Positions 55,537 to 64,000 of a stretch of 64,000 bases of DNA are shown piece after piece. Source of the stretch: Thalassotalea euphylliae (GTDB taxonomy: Bacteria; Pseudomonadota; Gammaproteobacteria; Enterobacterales; Alteromonadaceae); contig NZ_QUOT01000001.1 of assembly GCF_003390375.1 (NCBI RefSeq), positions 682,001 to 746,000 on the forward strand. Direction: 5' to 3'. Each line of letters opens with the position of its first letter. Positions within the stretch are counted from its first letter, which is position 1. The translations under genes were made by a program, and so were the position numbers. The notes below the pieces were generated by a model. The model saw nothing but the letters and a program-made list of their open reading frames with translations, was not told where the DNA came from and did not search any database.

Positions 55537-56478
55537 CTAATTAAAGCCGCTGCCCAACATATTCAGTAATTCTGGTTGCCAGCTAATAGCTATTTGCTGC
55601 TCAGTTTCCGTTGTTACATCGGCAATATTAAGTGCAATAAGCTGCTGTTCTCTCGCCCAATAACTAGGCACATAACCAAGATATAAGCCACTTTTAACAA
55701 GCTGAGCTAAGACACTTAGATCATCAGCAATCACCGGCTTGTTTCGTGGAATCAATTGTTCGTTCCAGCCATCACAGCCGATACCTCTCAGTTCACCGCA
55801 ATACGGGGAGCGTTGTGGCACAACAAAATCATATTCACTTAATTCGTTAACTGACGGATTCGTTTTTGCCAATGGGTGCCCTACTGCACAGGCGACAACC
55901 ATATCAAGCGATCCTAATGATAAGCGGGAAATATTGTTCGGTAATTGGCCATTGATTTCCTCAGTCACTTGCTCCGTAACTAAGGCTATGTCAGCTGCGC
56001 CTTTTAAAACTTTATTAACCGCAAGCTGCTCAAAGCAGGTATCAAATGTGATCGACTCACAAGTCAGGTTAGGTGAATTAGCATCACGCTTCTCCTCACT
56101 GTTGATCTGCTGGTTTTGCTGCTTCTTTTGCTGCTTCTTTTGCTGATGATTACTTCTCGCGATAACACTTGCCCAGCGCGCGAGAATAATTGCTGGACCT
56201 GCAACTCGAACATGGCGACTAGACTCATTGTCAAACAAGCCTTGTATTTGCTTAGCGTTTGTAACTAACTCTACTGCCTTGGGTAACAACTGCGCTCCCT
56301 GCGAATTCAGTTGGATGTACTTGCCAACGCGGTCAAACAACTGAGTATTTAAAGAGCTTTCAAGGCGCTTTAATGCCTTAGAAATAACGCTTGGTGATGT
56401 TTGAAAATGCGCAGCTGTTTGTTGCATATTTTGATTGTTAGCAAGCACTATAAATTTTTCTAAATCCGCTGTATCCAT
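55537..56478 (-). CDS. LysR-family transcriptional regulator with Gln/Lys-rich insert
   Basis: The 313-residue protein has the LysR winged HTH (IVLANNQNMQQTAAHFQTSPSVISKALKRLESSLNTQLFDRVG) and a substrate-binding domain. An insert rich in Gln and Lys (about residues 106-128) comes from a short tandem repeat in the DNA at about 56110-56146 and lies in the first part of the effector domain, an unusual place. It is divergent from the secreted hypothetical gene at 56650. Confidence 0.85.
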   Translation of the reverse strand: MDTADLEKFIVLANNQNMQQTAAHFQTSPSVISKALKRLESSLNTQLFDRVGKYIQLNSQGAQLLPKAVELVTNAKQIQGLFDNESSRHVRVAGPAIILARWASVIARSNHQQKKQQKKQQNQQINSEEKRDANSPNLTCESITFDTCFEQLAVNKVLKGAADIALVTEQVTEEINGQLPNNISRLSLGSLDMVVACAVGHPLAKTNPSVNELSEYDFVVPQRSPYCGELRGIGCDGWNEQLIPRNKPVIADDLSVLAQLVKSGLYLGYVPSYWAREQQLIALNIADVTTETEQQIAISWQPELLNMLGSGFN

Positions 56479-56649
56479 TAGTTTTATTTCTATTATTTAA
56501 GATTTGGTAGCAACTACCTGAACAAATCATTCACCATTGGTGCACAAAATTCATTTCCAAATAGGAAATAAAGTAACCACATTGTAAACGATGGTTCATC
56601 AAAAGTTCACTATAATCAGCACATCATTACTCAACGAGAAATATTAATT

Positions 56650-57465
56650 TTGATTACCAAGCATCCCTTATTACATCGTACTAGGTTATTTATCACTAGC
56701 GCCCTTTTAACACTGTTTATTTGTCAACACTCTGCACTTGCAAGCGAGAAAGGTGCAGAACATAAGCAACATCACGACGTTGGTGTGCATGGCATGGCAT
56801 TAGTAATGGTGGGAGGCAAGCTGATTGCATCGCATTTACCACTGCATAACTCGATGCACGAGCACCAGATAATTTTTACCACAAATATCAGTGAACGCCC
56901 TGCCACTTCAAAGCAAAGCCAAAGCCAAAGCCAACACCAAAATAAGCAACACCAACTGCCCCAAATAGTAAATTCGATTGAAGCAGCATTGACTAAAGGC
57001 CAATTAATCACCTTACTGCCTGAAGTATTTTCGCTTAGTAAACTAAGAAATAGTGAGCTAACCGACTTTACCGCAACTATTTATCAAGGGCATTTTGAGC
57101 GAGGCGGAAAGCCTATCGCTAAACAGGTGAGCTTTGCGATTGACCAAATGCTTTATCAGCGAAAATTGTCAAACAAAGGTGTTAGTAATGGTGAGTATAA
57201 TTTAATTAACATGGGCGAAGGTGATGTCTTGGCTGTGCATCAAATTGGTGATAAGCCCAGCTTTGATCATTTGGTGTGGTTAACCTCTACGAGTGAGAAG
57301 TTAGTGGCATTGCCAACTTCCATCACGACTGATGGAGAAAAGCTATCAGCCCAAAATAAGGCTTCGTTAAATTTACAATCAGAACTAGGAAAAAGCCTAG
57401 AGCAACACCAAAGCCAGCTTGTGTTTAAGCAATCACTATATTTTGAAACTCAAGATTTTCAGTGA
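56650..57465 (+). CDS. Secreted hypothetical protein with Ser/Gln repeat
   Basis: The 271-residue product has a signal peptide (LFITSALLTLFICQHSALA) followed by a His-rich segment (GAEHKQHHDVGVHGMALVMVGG) and a QSQSQSQHQ low-complexity stretch from a CAAAGC repeat. No family recognised; the first part resembles small periplasmic proteins that may bind metal through His. The start is a TTG at 56650; no good ATG is near. It converges on the GGDEF gene with a 3-base gap. Confidence 0.65.
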   Translation: MITKHPLLHRTRLFITSALLTLFICQHSALASEKGAEHKQHHDVGVHGMALVMVGGKLIASHLPLHNSMHEHQIIFTTNISERPATSKQSQSQSQHQNKQHQLPQIVNSIEAALTKGQLITLLPEVFSLSKLRNSELTDFTATIYQGHFERGGKPIAKQVSFAIDQMLYQRKLSNKGVSNGEYNLINMGEGDVLAVHQIGDKPSFDHLVWLTSTSEKLVALPTSITTDGEKLSAQNKASLNLQSELGKSLEQHQSQLVFKQSLYFETQDFQ

Positions 57466-57468
57466 TAG

Positions 57469-58584
57469 CTAGATACTTTCTTGGGGATGTAAGTTGACCA
57501 CTTCCACGCGATTACGGCCTTTCTCTTTTGCTTTGTAAAGGCCATCGTCAGCCGTAGCTATTAACTTTTCAGCGCTGGCGATCACGCACTCTGCCGAAGC
57601 ATTATGGTCGTTGTTGTCTATTGCAACAACACCAAAGCTTGACGATATAGACACCTGCTTGTCTTCAAATTCGAACAGGTGCTCACTCACCTCTTGGCGA
57701 ATACGTTCAGCAATAAGCGCTCCGTAATCGGCATCGGCATTTGGTAACACAGCAATAAATTCTTCACCGCCAAATCGGGCAATCCAATCAACATCCTCTC
57801 TAATACACTTGCGTGCAATGCTGACAAAATCAGCCAGCACTTTATCACCTAGTTGATGACCATATTCGTCGTTCACTGACTTAAAATGATCTAAGTCGGT
57901 AAAGATAACGGTGATTGGATAATTTAATCGCTGGCTACGATGAATTTCTTTACTTAAATTCGCGTCAAGGTAGCGACGGTTGTACGCGCCCGTTAGAGGG
58001 TCGGTAATCGATAAACTTTGTACTTCTTTGGTCAGCGCAATCATGCGGCGGGTAAGATAATAACTTAGAATAGCAAATGTGCCGAAGTGAATAAGAATAA
58101 ATAGCGTATTAACAATTTTTACTGGCCAGTCAGTTTGCACAAATCCGGCAAACGGCCACACGTAGACCATGGCGAAAACAAGCGCTGTAGCATAGGCCAG
58201 CATATTCTTTAACAGTAATCTAAACGCGCCTATGTACAAGGCATTTGCAATTAATACGATGGTCGCTGTTGAAAGGAAATAGTAGTCAGGCAGAATGGAT
58301 ACAGTCATGCCAGTTAGAAACGCGTCAAAGTTCATATTCATATGCTCTTGACGTTTTCCATCTCGGCTTTTCGCCGCCAACCAATAAGTGATATGCGGGT
58401 ACAAAATACCCAATACGAATAGCCAAAGATACTGAACTTGCAGAACATCCCAGCCCAGCTTTAAGCCACAAATCAGCAACATAAACTTAGCCGCAATAAT
58501 GCGAGGCAAGTAGTTTATTTTTATGATGGGATGTTGCTTTGTTTTTTCTGTCACTTTACTACTCACGCGTTGGCTTCCATGCAT
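57469..58584 (-). CDS. Membrane diguanylate cyclase (MASE2-like sensor, GGEEF)
   Basis: The 371-residue protein has about six N-terminal membrane segments resembling a MASE2 sensor (YLPRIIAAKFMLLICGLKLGW, then further helices to about residue 185). A GGDEF domain follows (about 200-365) with LTGAYNRRYLD, FTDLDHFKSVNDEYGHQLGD and active-site RFGGEEF. The usual RxxD inhibitory site is shifted (IREDVDW), so product inhibition may be weak. It should make c-di-GMP. Confidence 0.9.
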   Translation of the reverse strand: MHGSQRVSSKVTEKTKQHPIIKINYLPRIIAAKFMLLICGLKLGWDVLQVQYLWLFVLGILYPHITYWLAAKSRDGKRQEHMNMNFDAFLTGMTVSILPDYYFLSTATIVLIANALYIGAFRLLLKNMLAYATALVFAMVYVWPFAGFVQTDWPVKIVNTLFILIHFGTFAILSYYLTRRMIALTKEVQSLSITDPLTGAYNRRYLDANLSKEIHRSQRLNYPITVIFTDLDHFKSVNDEYGHQLGDKVLADFVSIARKCIREDVDWIARFGGEEFIAVLPNADADYGALIAERIRQEVSEHLFEFEDKQVSISSSFGVVAIDNNDHNASAECVIASAEKLIATADDGLYKAKEKGRNRVEVVNLHPQESI

Positions 58585-58798
58585 TAGCGCTGCTAATTTT
58601 TACTAGTTACAATCGATAGTAACTGAACAAGATTGGTGCAACAAGCAAACAGAGTATTTTTGCTTTAAAAACCATTAATTGACTGTTTTTTTGCGGGGTT
58701 TGTTAATAATAAGTTAACGATTTTGTGTTCTTATTTTGCCTAACACCCGTAATAAAACATAAGCAATATTTACCCTTGGCACGTATGTTGGGCAACTT

Positions 58799-59050
58799 AT
58801 GAATTTTTCTAATGAAGATACCTCAAGAATAATTGAAATGGCTTGGGAAGACAGAACCCCTTTTGAAGCGATCAAACAAAATTATGGCTTAAACGAACCT
58901 AGCCTCATTAAATTTATGAGGGGGCAATTGAAGCCGTCTAGTTTTAAGCTTTGGCGAGCGCGTGTATCGGGCCGAGCAACAAAACACAGTAAGCTCAGGC
59001 CCAGCAATGTGTTGCGAGCATACTGCCCAACGCAGTACAAGCGTGGTTAG
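58799..59050 (+). CDS. DUF2805/TIGR03643 family protein
   Basis: This small basic protein of 83 residues matches the TIGR03643 family: IIEMAWEDRTPFEAIKQNYGLNEPSLIKFMRGQLKPSSFKLWRARVSGRATKH. The helical N-terminus and conserved WRARVSGR segment suggest nucleic-acid binding, but the function is unknown. Confidence 0.85.
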   Translation: MNFSNEDTSRIIEMAWEDRTPFEAIKQNYGLNEPSLIKFMRGQLKPSSFKLWRARVSGRATKHSKLRPSNVLRAYCPTQYKRG

Positions 59051-59181
59051 TGTTTAATTTAAACGGGCTGCTACTAACCAGCCCGCTAATAAGCTGTCAT
59101 AAGTGTATTAGGATATACAGCCGAACATGACAGATAATCTTTAGTGATTTTTACTCATAGTTCGGCTGCATAAATGTTTTC

Positions 59182-61251
59182 TTAAACCTTAAATTGGCCA
59201 ATAAGCCCAGCCAATTGTTCATTGGTCGTTGCCAATTCACGACTACTCGCCATCGTTTGTTCACCGCCATGAGAAAGATCATGGACAACGGTTTGGATGT
59301 TGTTCATGTTTTGGCTAACCTCTTCCGTTACAGCACTTTGTTGCTCAGCAGCAGTCGCAATTTGGTTGTTTAAGTCATTAATTTGAACAATTGCATCAGT
59401 CATGGTCGATAAGCTCGTTGATACTTGCGCAGTATTGCTAGAGGCTAATGCACAGCTCTCTTGCGTTGCCTTCATAGCTGCAACAGCATTAACAGCATCT
59501 CCTTGGACTTTGGCAAGGATCTGGCTAATTTCCTCGGTGCTTGTTTGGGTGCGTGAAGCCAGTGCTCGAACTTCGTCAGCAACCACTGCAAAACCTCGGC
59601 CTTGCTCACCTGCTCGCGCAGCTTCAATCGCGGCATTTAACGCTAATAAGTTTGTCTGATCAGCGATTTCACCAATTACAGTCAGTACATTGACAATTTC
59701 TTGAGTGTTGTCGTTCATGGTATTGATATTCGCCGCTGCCTGTTCAATTTCATGCTGCAACTTTTCAACACTTTCGGTAGTCGAGATAACTAGCTGCTGT
59801 GCTTCATTCGCTTCTTGTTCAGCTTGGTTAGTACTATGAGCTGACTGATTAGCGCTGTCTGCAACACTATTGGCAGTAGCACTCATTTCAGTAATAGCGG
59901 TAACCACTTGCTCTGTTTCGTTTGCATGGTTATTTAAGGCGATATGATTCTGCTCTGACTGAGCCGATAGACTATTAATATTGTCAGTAATATGGTGTGA
60001 AGATGCACTTAGCTCTCGTAACATTTTTTGCAAATACGCAATAAAAGCGTTGACGGCATTGGCTATGTCATTGATTTCGTCTTTGCCATTCATTGTTAGT
60101 CGAGAGCGCAAATCAGCTTCGCCACTTGATAGGCTCGCAATTCGCTCTTGCAGTAATGACAATCGATACGTTACACGATTAATAAAGTAGATAAACAAGC
60201 CGATCGCGACACCAATTGCAATTAATAGCAGAACAATATTTTGCACAGTTTGGCTGTTAAAAATTTATTGCGTCGCGTATGTTAATTGCTCTTGAGCTTC
60301 AATAATATCGCTCTCATAGGCACCCGTTACAATGGTCCAACCCCAGTCTGGAAAGACATTACGCGCATAATTAATTTTACTTTCAACTTTATCCGTTGCC
60401 GGGTTATTAAACGTTGTGTCGATAAACGCGTCGTTTTGCGTGCTAACACGTTTGGCAATTTTTTCAGTGTTACCAATCACTTTGCCAACAATAGACGCTT
60501 TCGGGTGGGCAAGTATCACACCATGGCTATCTTGCACCCAAAAATATCCGTTTTTGCCGTATTTTGCATGTGTGATCATCGCAAGTGCATTCGCTTGCTT
60601 TTCCGCTTGCAAGCTGGAAATGTACTCACCGGTAGCAATAACAATGTTCAAAGGTGCAAATAACATTGCCGCTGTGAGCTTATCTTCTACTTGGTTAGTC
60701 GTTGGATTAACAAACGCATATTTAGTAAAACCGATGTCACTTTCTAGCGCGACGTTAACGATATTTCGCGCGTAATAGACACCGTTTTTATCCTGTGAAT
60801 CTTTCGCTGAAGTGCCAATTAATGCAGGTTTTAACGTATGAGTTACGTAGTTAAGAGAGTCTTTGTCATAGCTAAATACATAGCGATTATTGCCCCACGT
60901 ATAGTGGTTTAAAAAGCTATAAATATGAGCCTTTGCCGCTGATTTAGATGATGTATTCTGATAGATTGATGACATTGTTTGAAAGATGACAGTCAGCTCC
61001 TCAGCTAGCTCTTTTTTAATCTGGTCTTGCTGAGCTTGCTGATAAAATAGTTCGGTCGAAAGCGTAACGGTATCAATTTGTGCTTGTAAGCTTTCTTGCA
61101 ATGTTTTTTTTACCGAATTGCCAACGTTTTCAGATTCCGCCGTCAACACTATGTTCTTAGTAACTACTGTTTCGACAATAGAAATCCCTCCAATTAAGAA
61201 TAAAGCGATGCTAGCTAGTAAAATTAGCTTAGTTTTGATTGTTAAATTCAT
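59182..61251 (-). pseudogene. Chemoreceptor (Cache sensor + HAMP + MCP) interrupted by one in-frame TAA
   Basis: The first ORF (60265-61251, 328 residues) has a first membrane segment, a tandem Cache-like sensor (YFWVQDSHGVILAHP, then DWGWTIVTGAY) and stops just before the second membrane segment. The second (59182-60246, 354 residues, GTG start) begins with that segment (NIVLLLIAIGVAIGLFIYF), then HAMP and a signalling domain (IADQTNLLALNAAIEAARAGEQGRGFAVVADEVRALA). They are in the same frame with six codons between. The stop at 60265-60267 follows ACG CAA, so a CAA-to-TAA change explains it. A natural two-protein receptor cannot be excluded. Confidence 0.88.
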
Positions 61252-62082
61252 GATGTTTCTTCAAATTCGTGATGCTTGTTGAGAAAAATGTGCACTACTA
61301 GCGCTAACTGATGCCTCAGTAAGTACTGTTGTTTGTTGATATGGTTTATTGCTTTCTTGGCTGGTGTTTTATTTAGCTAATGGCTGAGCTGTAGCACACT
61401 AAAAAAATATATAAAATCGAACTTTGTTCGGAGATGAGCATGCCAAACCCTTGGCAAAAGGCTTCTTCATAACACTACCTTGATGATGCTTTTTAGCGAG
61501 TTTCACACTTGTTAATACAAGGTGACACCACCGTAAAACGGGTGTGAAAATTACTTGAAGATTGTGAGATAAGTAAGGCGTAGTTACACTGAACTTTTAT
61601 CAGGGTTTCCCCTTATTTTTTCACCTTTTGTAATCGAAATATTAACAAAGGTAAAACACAGTAAACACTTTTGTTACGGATACGTAATTTTTGCTGTTAA
61701 AACAAGCAGGTTAGAATATACCCATTAGTCGATAAGCATGCTTAAAATTGTTTGACTCGGCAGCAATACCGGATAAAGAATCATTACGCTAAAACACTTC
61801 GGCTGTAAATGACTAATGCTCTTTTCATGGCTATTTTTACCGTTCGCGGTGAGACCGTTTATCAAAAGGAAGAGAGCGTAATTAGGAGATTAAGCGTACT
61901 ATTGAAGTGGCTTAAATTATAGAAATTTGCTTGTACACTTTGTGATAACCAACCTAGTGCTATGCAAGAAATTACAATTGTTTGAGTTTTTAAAAACAAC
62001 GTTTAGATAAGGCAATTAAAATCAGGTGCCTAATACCAAGTATGTTTTTAACATTGTGGATTGAATGGAAACAATAGATATA
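61252..62082. other. Long intergenic region without a supported gene
   Basis: About 830 bases with no supported ORF on either strand. There is a short palindrome CCAAACCCTTGG near 61443 and scattered A/T runs. It could hold a small RNA or promoters for the receptor gene, but nothing is decisive. Confidence 0.4.
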
Positions 62083-62119
62083 AAGTTAAGCCTAGTACAG
62101 ATTTGCCTAGGCTTAACTT
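62083..62119 (-). terminator. Hairpin downstream of slyD
   Basis: AAGTTAAGCCTAG (62083-62095) and CTAGGCTTAACTT (62107-62119) form a perfect 13-base stem with an 11-base loop. On the minus strand it is followed by a weak T-rich run. It fits a terminator of slyD. Confidence 0.7.
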
Positions 62120-62161
62120 AAACAGGCTTTAAGAGGCATTTACAGACCCTAAAAGCGAGCC

Positions 62162-62644
62162 TTAGTGCTGATGTCCGCCTACACCGTGAGCGTGGCCATG
62201 CTCAATTTCTTCTTCAGTAGCGTCGCGTACGTCTACCACTTCTAAATCGAATGTTAACGTTTTGCCAGCTAAAGGCGGATTTAAATCGCATGTCACCATA
62301 AAACGGCCAACCTTTAATACGGTAACTTGGCGTTGCCCTTGCTCAGTGTGAACAACCGCAACCATGCCAGGCTTCCATACTTTAGCGCCTTGCAAGTGCT
62401 TGGTAGGAATACGCTGTAGGGCGTCTTCTTGGCGTTCACCGTAGGCATCTTGCGGTTCAACAGTCACTGTAAAGCTATCGCCTGCACTTTTGTCAGCCAA
62501 TGCGTTCTCAACACCGACAATCATATTATTGTGGCCGTGTAAGTAAGCCATAGGGTCGCCGCCAGTAGAGCTTTCTACCGTTTCGCCAGTTTCGTCTTTC
62601 ATGGTGTAGTGAAATTGCACTACTTTATCTTTGGTAATTTGCAT
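62162..62644 (-). CDS. slyD: FKBP-type peptidyl-prolyl isomerase SlyD
   Basis: The 160-residue protein has the SlyD architecture: FKBP part (VVQFHYTMKDETGETVESSTGGDPMAYLHG), the insert-in-flap domain (FTVTVEPQDAYGERQEDALQRIP) and a His-rich tail (EIEHGHAHGVGGHQH) that can bind nickel. It assists protein folding and metal delivery to hydrogenases. The tail is shorter than in E. coli SlyD. Confidence 0.94.
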   Translation of the reverse strand: MQITKDKVVQFHYTMKDETGETVESSTGGDPMAYLHGHNNMIVGVENALADKSAGDSFTVTVEPQDAYGERQEDALQRIPTKHLQGAKVWKPGMVAVVHTEQGQRQVTVLKVGRFMVTCDLNPPLAGKTLTFDLEVVDVRDATEEEIEHGHAHGVGGHQH

Positions 62645-62734
62645 AATGTTTGTTGCTAGTTTTGAAAATTGCGCGGGGAGTTTAGCAGATAATAGTGAGC
62701 GACAGCAGTGCTATCTTTACTTCTCCACAGCCAA

Positions 62735-63622
62735 CTATGCTAAAAGCAAAAGTACAACAACACTAACAACAATCAACAACATGCCTAATATCTCTGCGGG
62801 TGTGGTTTTTTCTTTAAAAAGTCGATAAGTCAGCACCAGCGTGATAAAAAATTCCACCTGCCCTAGTGCTTTCACATAGGCCGCGGTTTGATAACTAACG
62901 GCAGTAAACCAACCAATTGAACCAAGTAAGCTCGTAATGCCAACAAACAAGGCAAGACGCCAATTAATTATCATTTTTCTGAACTGACTGGCGTCACGCA
63001 TTAACAAATACAAACCTGCTAATAATGACTGAGCACTAATTAAGAATACCAGCGTTACAGCAGCATTGACCATAGGGTGACTGCCAAGCGCTAAGTTCGA
63101 TTCGCGGATTAGTAACGTGGTAATCGCCAGCCCAAGGCCCGAGGCCAAACCATAGCCTGCGCCCGGATTGGTTAATACATCTTTAAGATTAAATTTTACT
63201 TTCGACAGTAAAATAACCCCAACAACACCAAGTATTACCGATAACCAACCATAGCCTGACAAAGGTGCGGCAAATAACAAAGCGCCGATCACAGCCACTT
63301 GAATCGCTTCGGTTTTAGCAAGGCTAGTAGCAACAGCAAAATTTCGATATTGAAATGCGACAACAAGGCAAGCTGTGCCAATTAGCTGAGCAAAACTGGC
63401 AATAATGGCATACTGTAAAAACGTTGTATTAAGCGCTGGCAAGGCTACTTGATAATGATTGAGCGCCCACCACAAATATAGCCATGCAAATGGTAAAGCG
63501 AATATATAGCGAACGCCGGCAGTAGCAAGTGATGATAACTGCGCAGACAGTTGCTTTTGACCAGCGGTTCGTATCGCCTGCATAAAAGCGGCTAATAAAG
63601 TGAAGGCTATCCAAGTTTCCAT
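62735..63622 (-). CDS. EamA family transporter (DMT superfamily)
   Basis: The protein has about ten membrane segments in two EamA repeats (WIAFTLLAAFMQAIRTAGQKQL at the start, SLLGSIGWFTAVSYQTAAYVKALGQVEFFITLVLTYRLFKE in the second). I prefer the ATG at 63622 (METWIAF), which has GGAAT upstream; another ATG at 63634 would add four residues. The substrate is unknown. Confidence 0.88.
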   Translation of the reverse strand: METWIAFTLLAAFMQAIRTAGQKQLSAQLSSLATAGVRYIFALPFAWLYLWWALNHYQVALPALNTTFLQYAIIASFAQLIGTACLVVAFQYRNFAVATSLAKTEAIQVAVIGALLFAAPLSGYGWLSVILGVVGVILLSKVKFNLKDVLTNPGAGYGLASGLGLAITTLLIRESNLALGSHPMVNAAVTLVFLISAQSLLAGLYLLMRDASQFRKMIINWRLALFVGITSLLGSIGWFTAVSYQTAAYVKALGQVEFFITLVLTYRLFKEKTTPAEILGMLLIVVSVVVLLLLA

Positions 63623-63790
63623 TAAAAATTCCATTGATGTGCCAAATTCGATCGAGCACTGTTGGCGATGTTCTTCGCCAAGCTTGTGGTTAACATGTTA
63701 TGCGGTATTAACCACCGTCACCAATAACCTAACGTTATCACGGTTATTGACGGCGAAAGGTTCAACTTTGGTAATAGCGTTGCCCTGTTA

Positions 63791-64000
63791 TTAGTTAGGC
63801 GAATAAACAAACTGAGGCTCGAGTTTACTAACTCCTAAACCGCTCATTTTATCCACTTTGATTTGGGTTGCGATACGTTCTTTTAACGTATCAATATGAC
63901 TGATAACCCCAATCATTTTGCCGGCCGCGTTTAGATTATCGAGCGCGTCTAAAGCTACCTCCAACGTATCATTGTCAAGTGTGCCGAAGCCTTCATCTAA
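63791..64000 (-). CDS. sbcC: Exonuclease SbcC, C-terminal end (partial)
   Basis: I read this from the right edge: the frame is open from 64000 and ends at TAA 63791-63793, giving 69 residues. LDEGFGTLDNDTLEVALDALDNL is the Walker B/D-loop region of SMC-like ATPases, and MIGVISHIDTLKERIATQIKV with a final GLGVSKL matches the end of SbcC. The rest lies beyond the window. Confidence 0.88.
   Translation of the reverse strand, partial: LDEGFGTLDNDTLEVALDALDNLNAAGKMIGVISHIDTLKERIATQIKVDKMSGLGVSKLEPQFVYSPN

Noticed and set aside
63715..63752. Inverted repeat between sbcC and the EamA gene considered as an attachment or terminator site
   Set aside because: The pairing has a bulge and no T-run, and no integrase is nearby.

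Overview
The window looks like chromosomal DNA of a marine gammaproteobacterium of the Alteromonadales, most likely Colwelliaceae (Colwellia/Thalassotalea-like). This is an inference from gene content (F7-type chemotaxis cluster, HMG-CoA reductase, tandem tRNA-Glu operon, rcsF-trmO and tesA/ybbA pairs) and moderate-to-low GC; no rRNA or other decisive marker is present. I see no prophage, transposase or integrase.

Region 1 (1-13336, minus strand) is one long chemotaxis operon. In transcription order it holds STAS, CheY, CheA, CheW, CheW, a soluble Aer2-like receptor, CheR, CheD, CheB, a short membrane MCP, a second STAS protein, a receiver-PP2C-kinase fusion and a receiver protein cut by the window edge. 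The order matches the che2/cluster III systems of Pseudomonas and Vibrio. Its last genes resemble the CrsA/CrsR partner switch, so gas or redox sensing may be tied to general stress control. The Aer2-like receptor is unusual: a globin-like N-terminus is followed by three Aer2-type PAS domains.

Region 2 (13832-27502) is housekeeping and membrane biology: a coiled-coil/Sel1 protein, PQQ sugar dehydrogenase, YciB, YciI, an LprI-like protein, an AI-2E-family permease, a YfcH epimerase, the ybbAP/tesA divergent locus, a CPA2 antiporter and a class I HMG-CoA reductase. Region 3 (28043-30014) is a minus-strand tRNA operon: one tRNA-Ala(GGC), then seven tandem tRNA-Glu(UUC) units with a strong promoter and a terminator. 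The five inner tRNA-Glu copies carry indels and substitutions that look like assembly error or decay.

Region 4 (30243-47162) holds yvcK, dcd, apbC, metG, a yefM-yoeB toxin-antitoxin pair, and a GlxA-like regulator divergent from a molybdopterin oxidoreductase/DUF1295/VOC cluster with a direct-repeat operator candidate between them. It continues with trhO behind a perfect FNR-type site, an alpha/beta hydrolase, and an AraC-type regulator divergent from a CoA-transferase.

Region 5 (47243-49627) is a type I-F-like CRISPR array of 36 repeats and 35 spacers, read on the minus strand, with no cas genes anywhere in the window. The repeat sequence switches between the leader-proximal and leader-distal blocks. 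Two spacers are diverged versions of one coding protospacer. Region 6 (49628-64000) holds small membrane proteins, rcsF-trmO, two EamA transporters, a FemAB-like acyltransferase, an amidohydrolase, a LysR regulator, a diguanylate cyclase, a DUF2805 protein, a chemoreceptor split by one in-frame stop codon, slyD, and the 3' end of sbcC.
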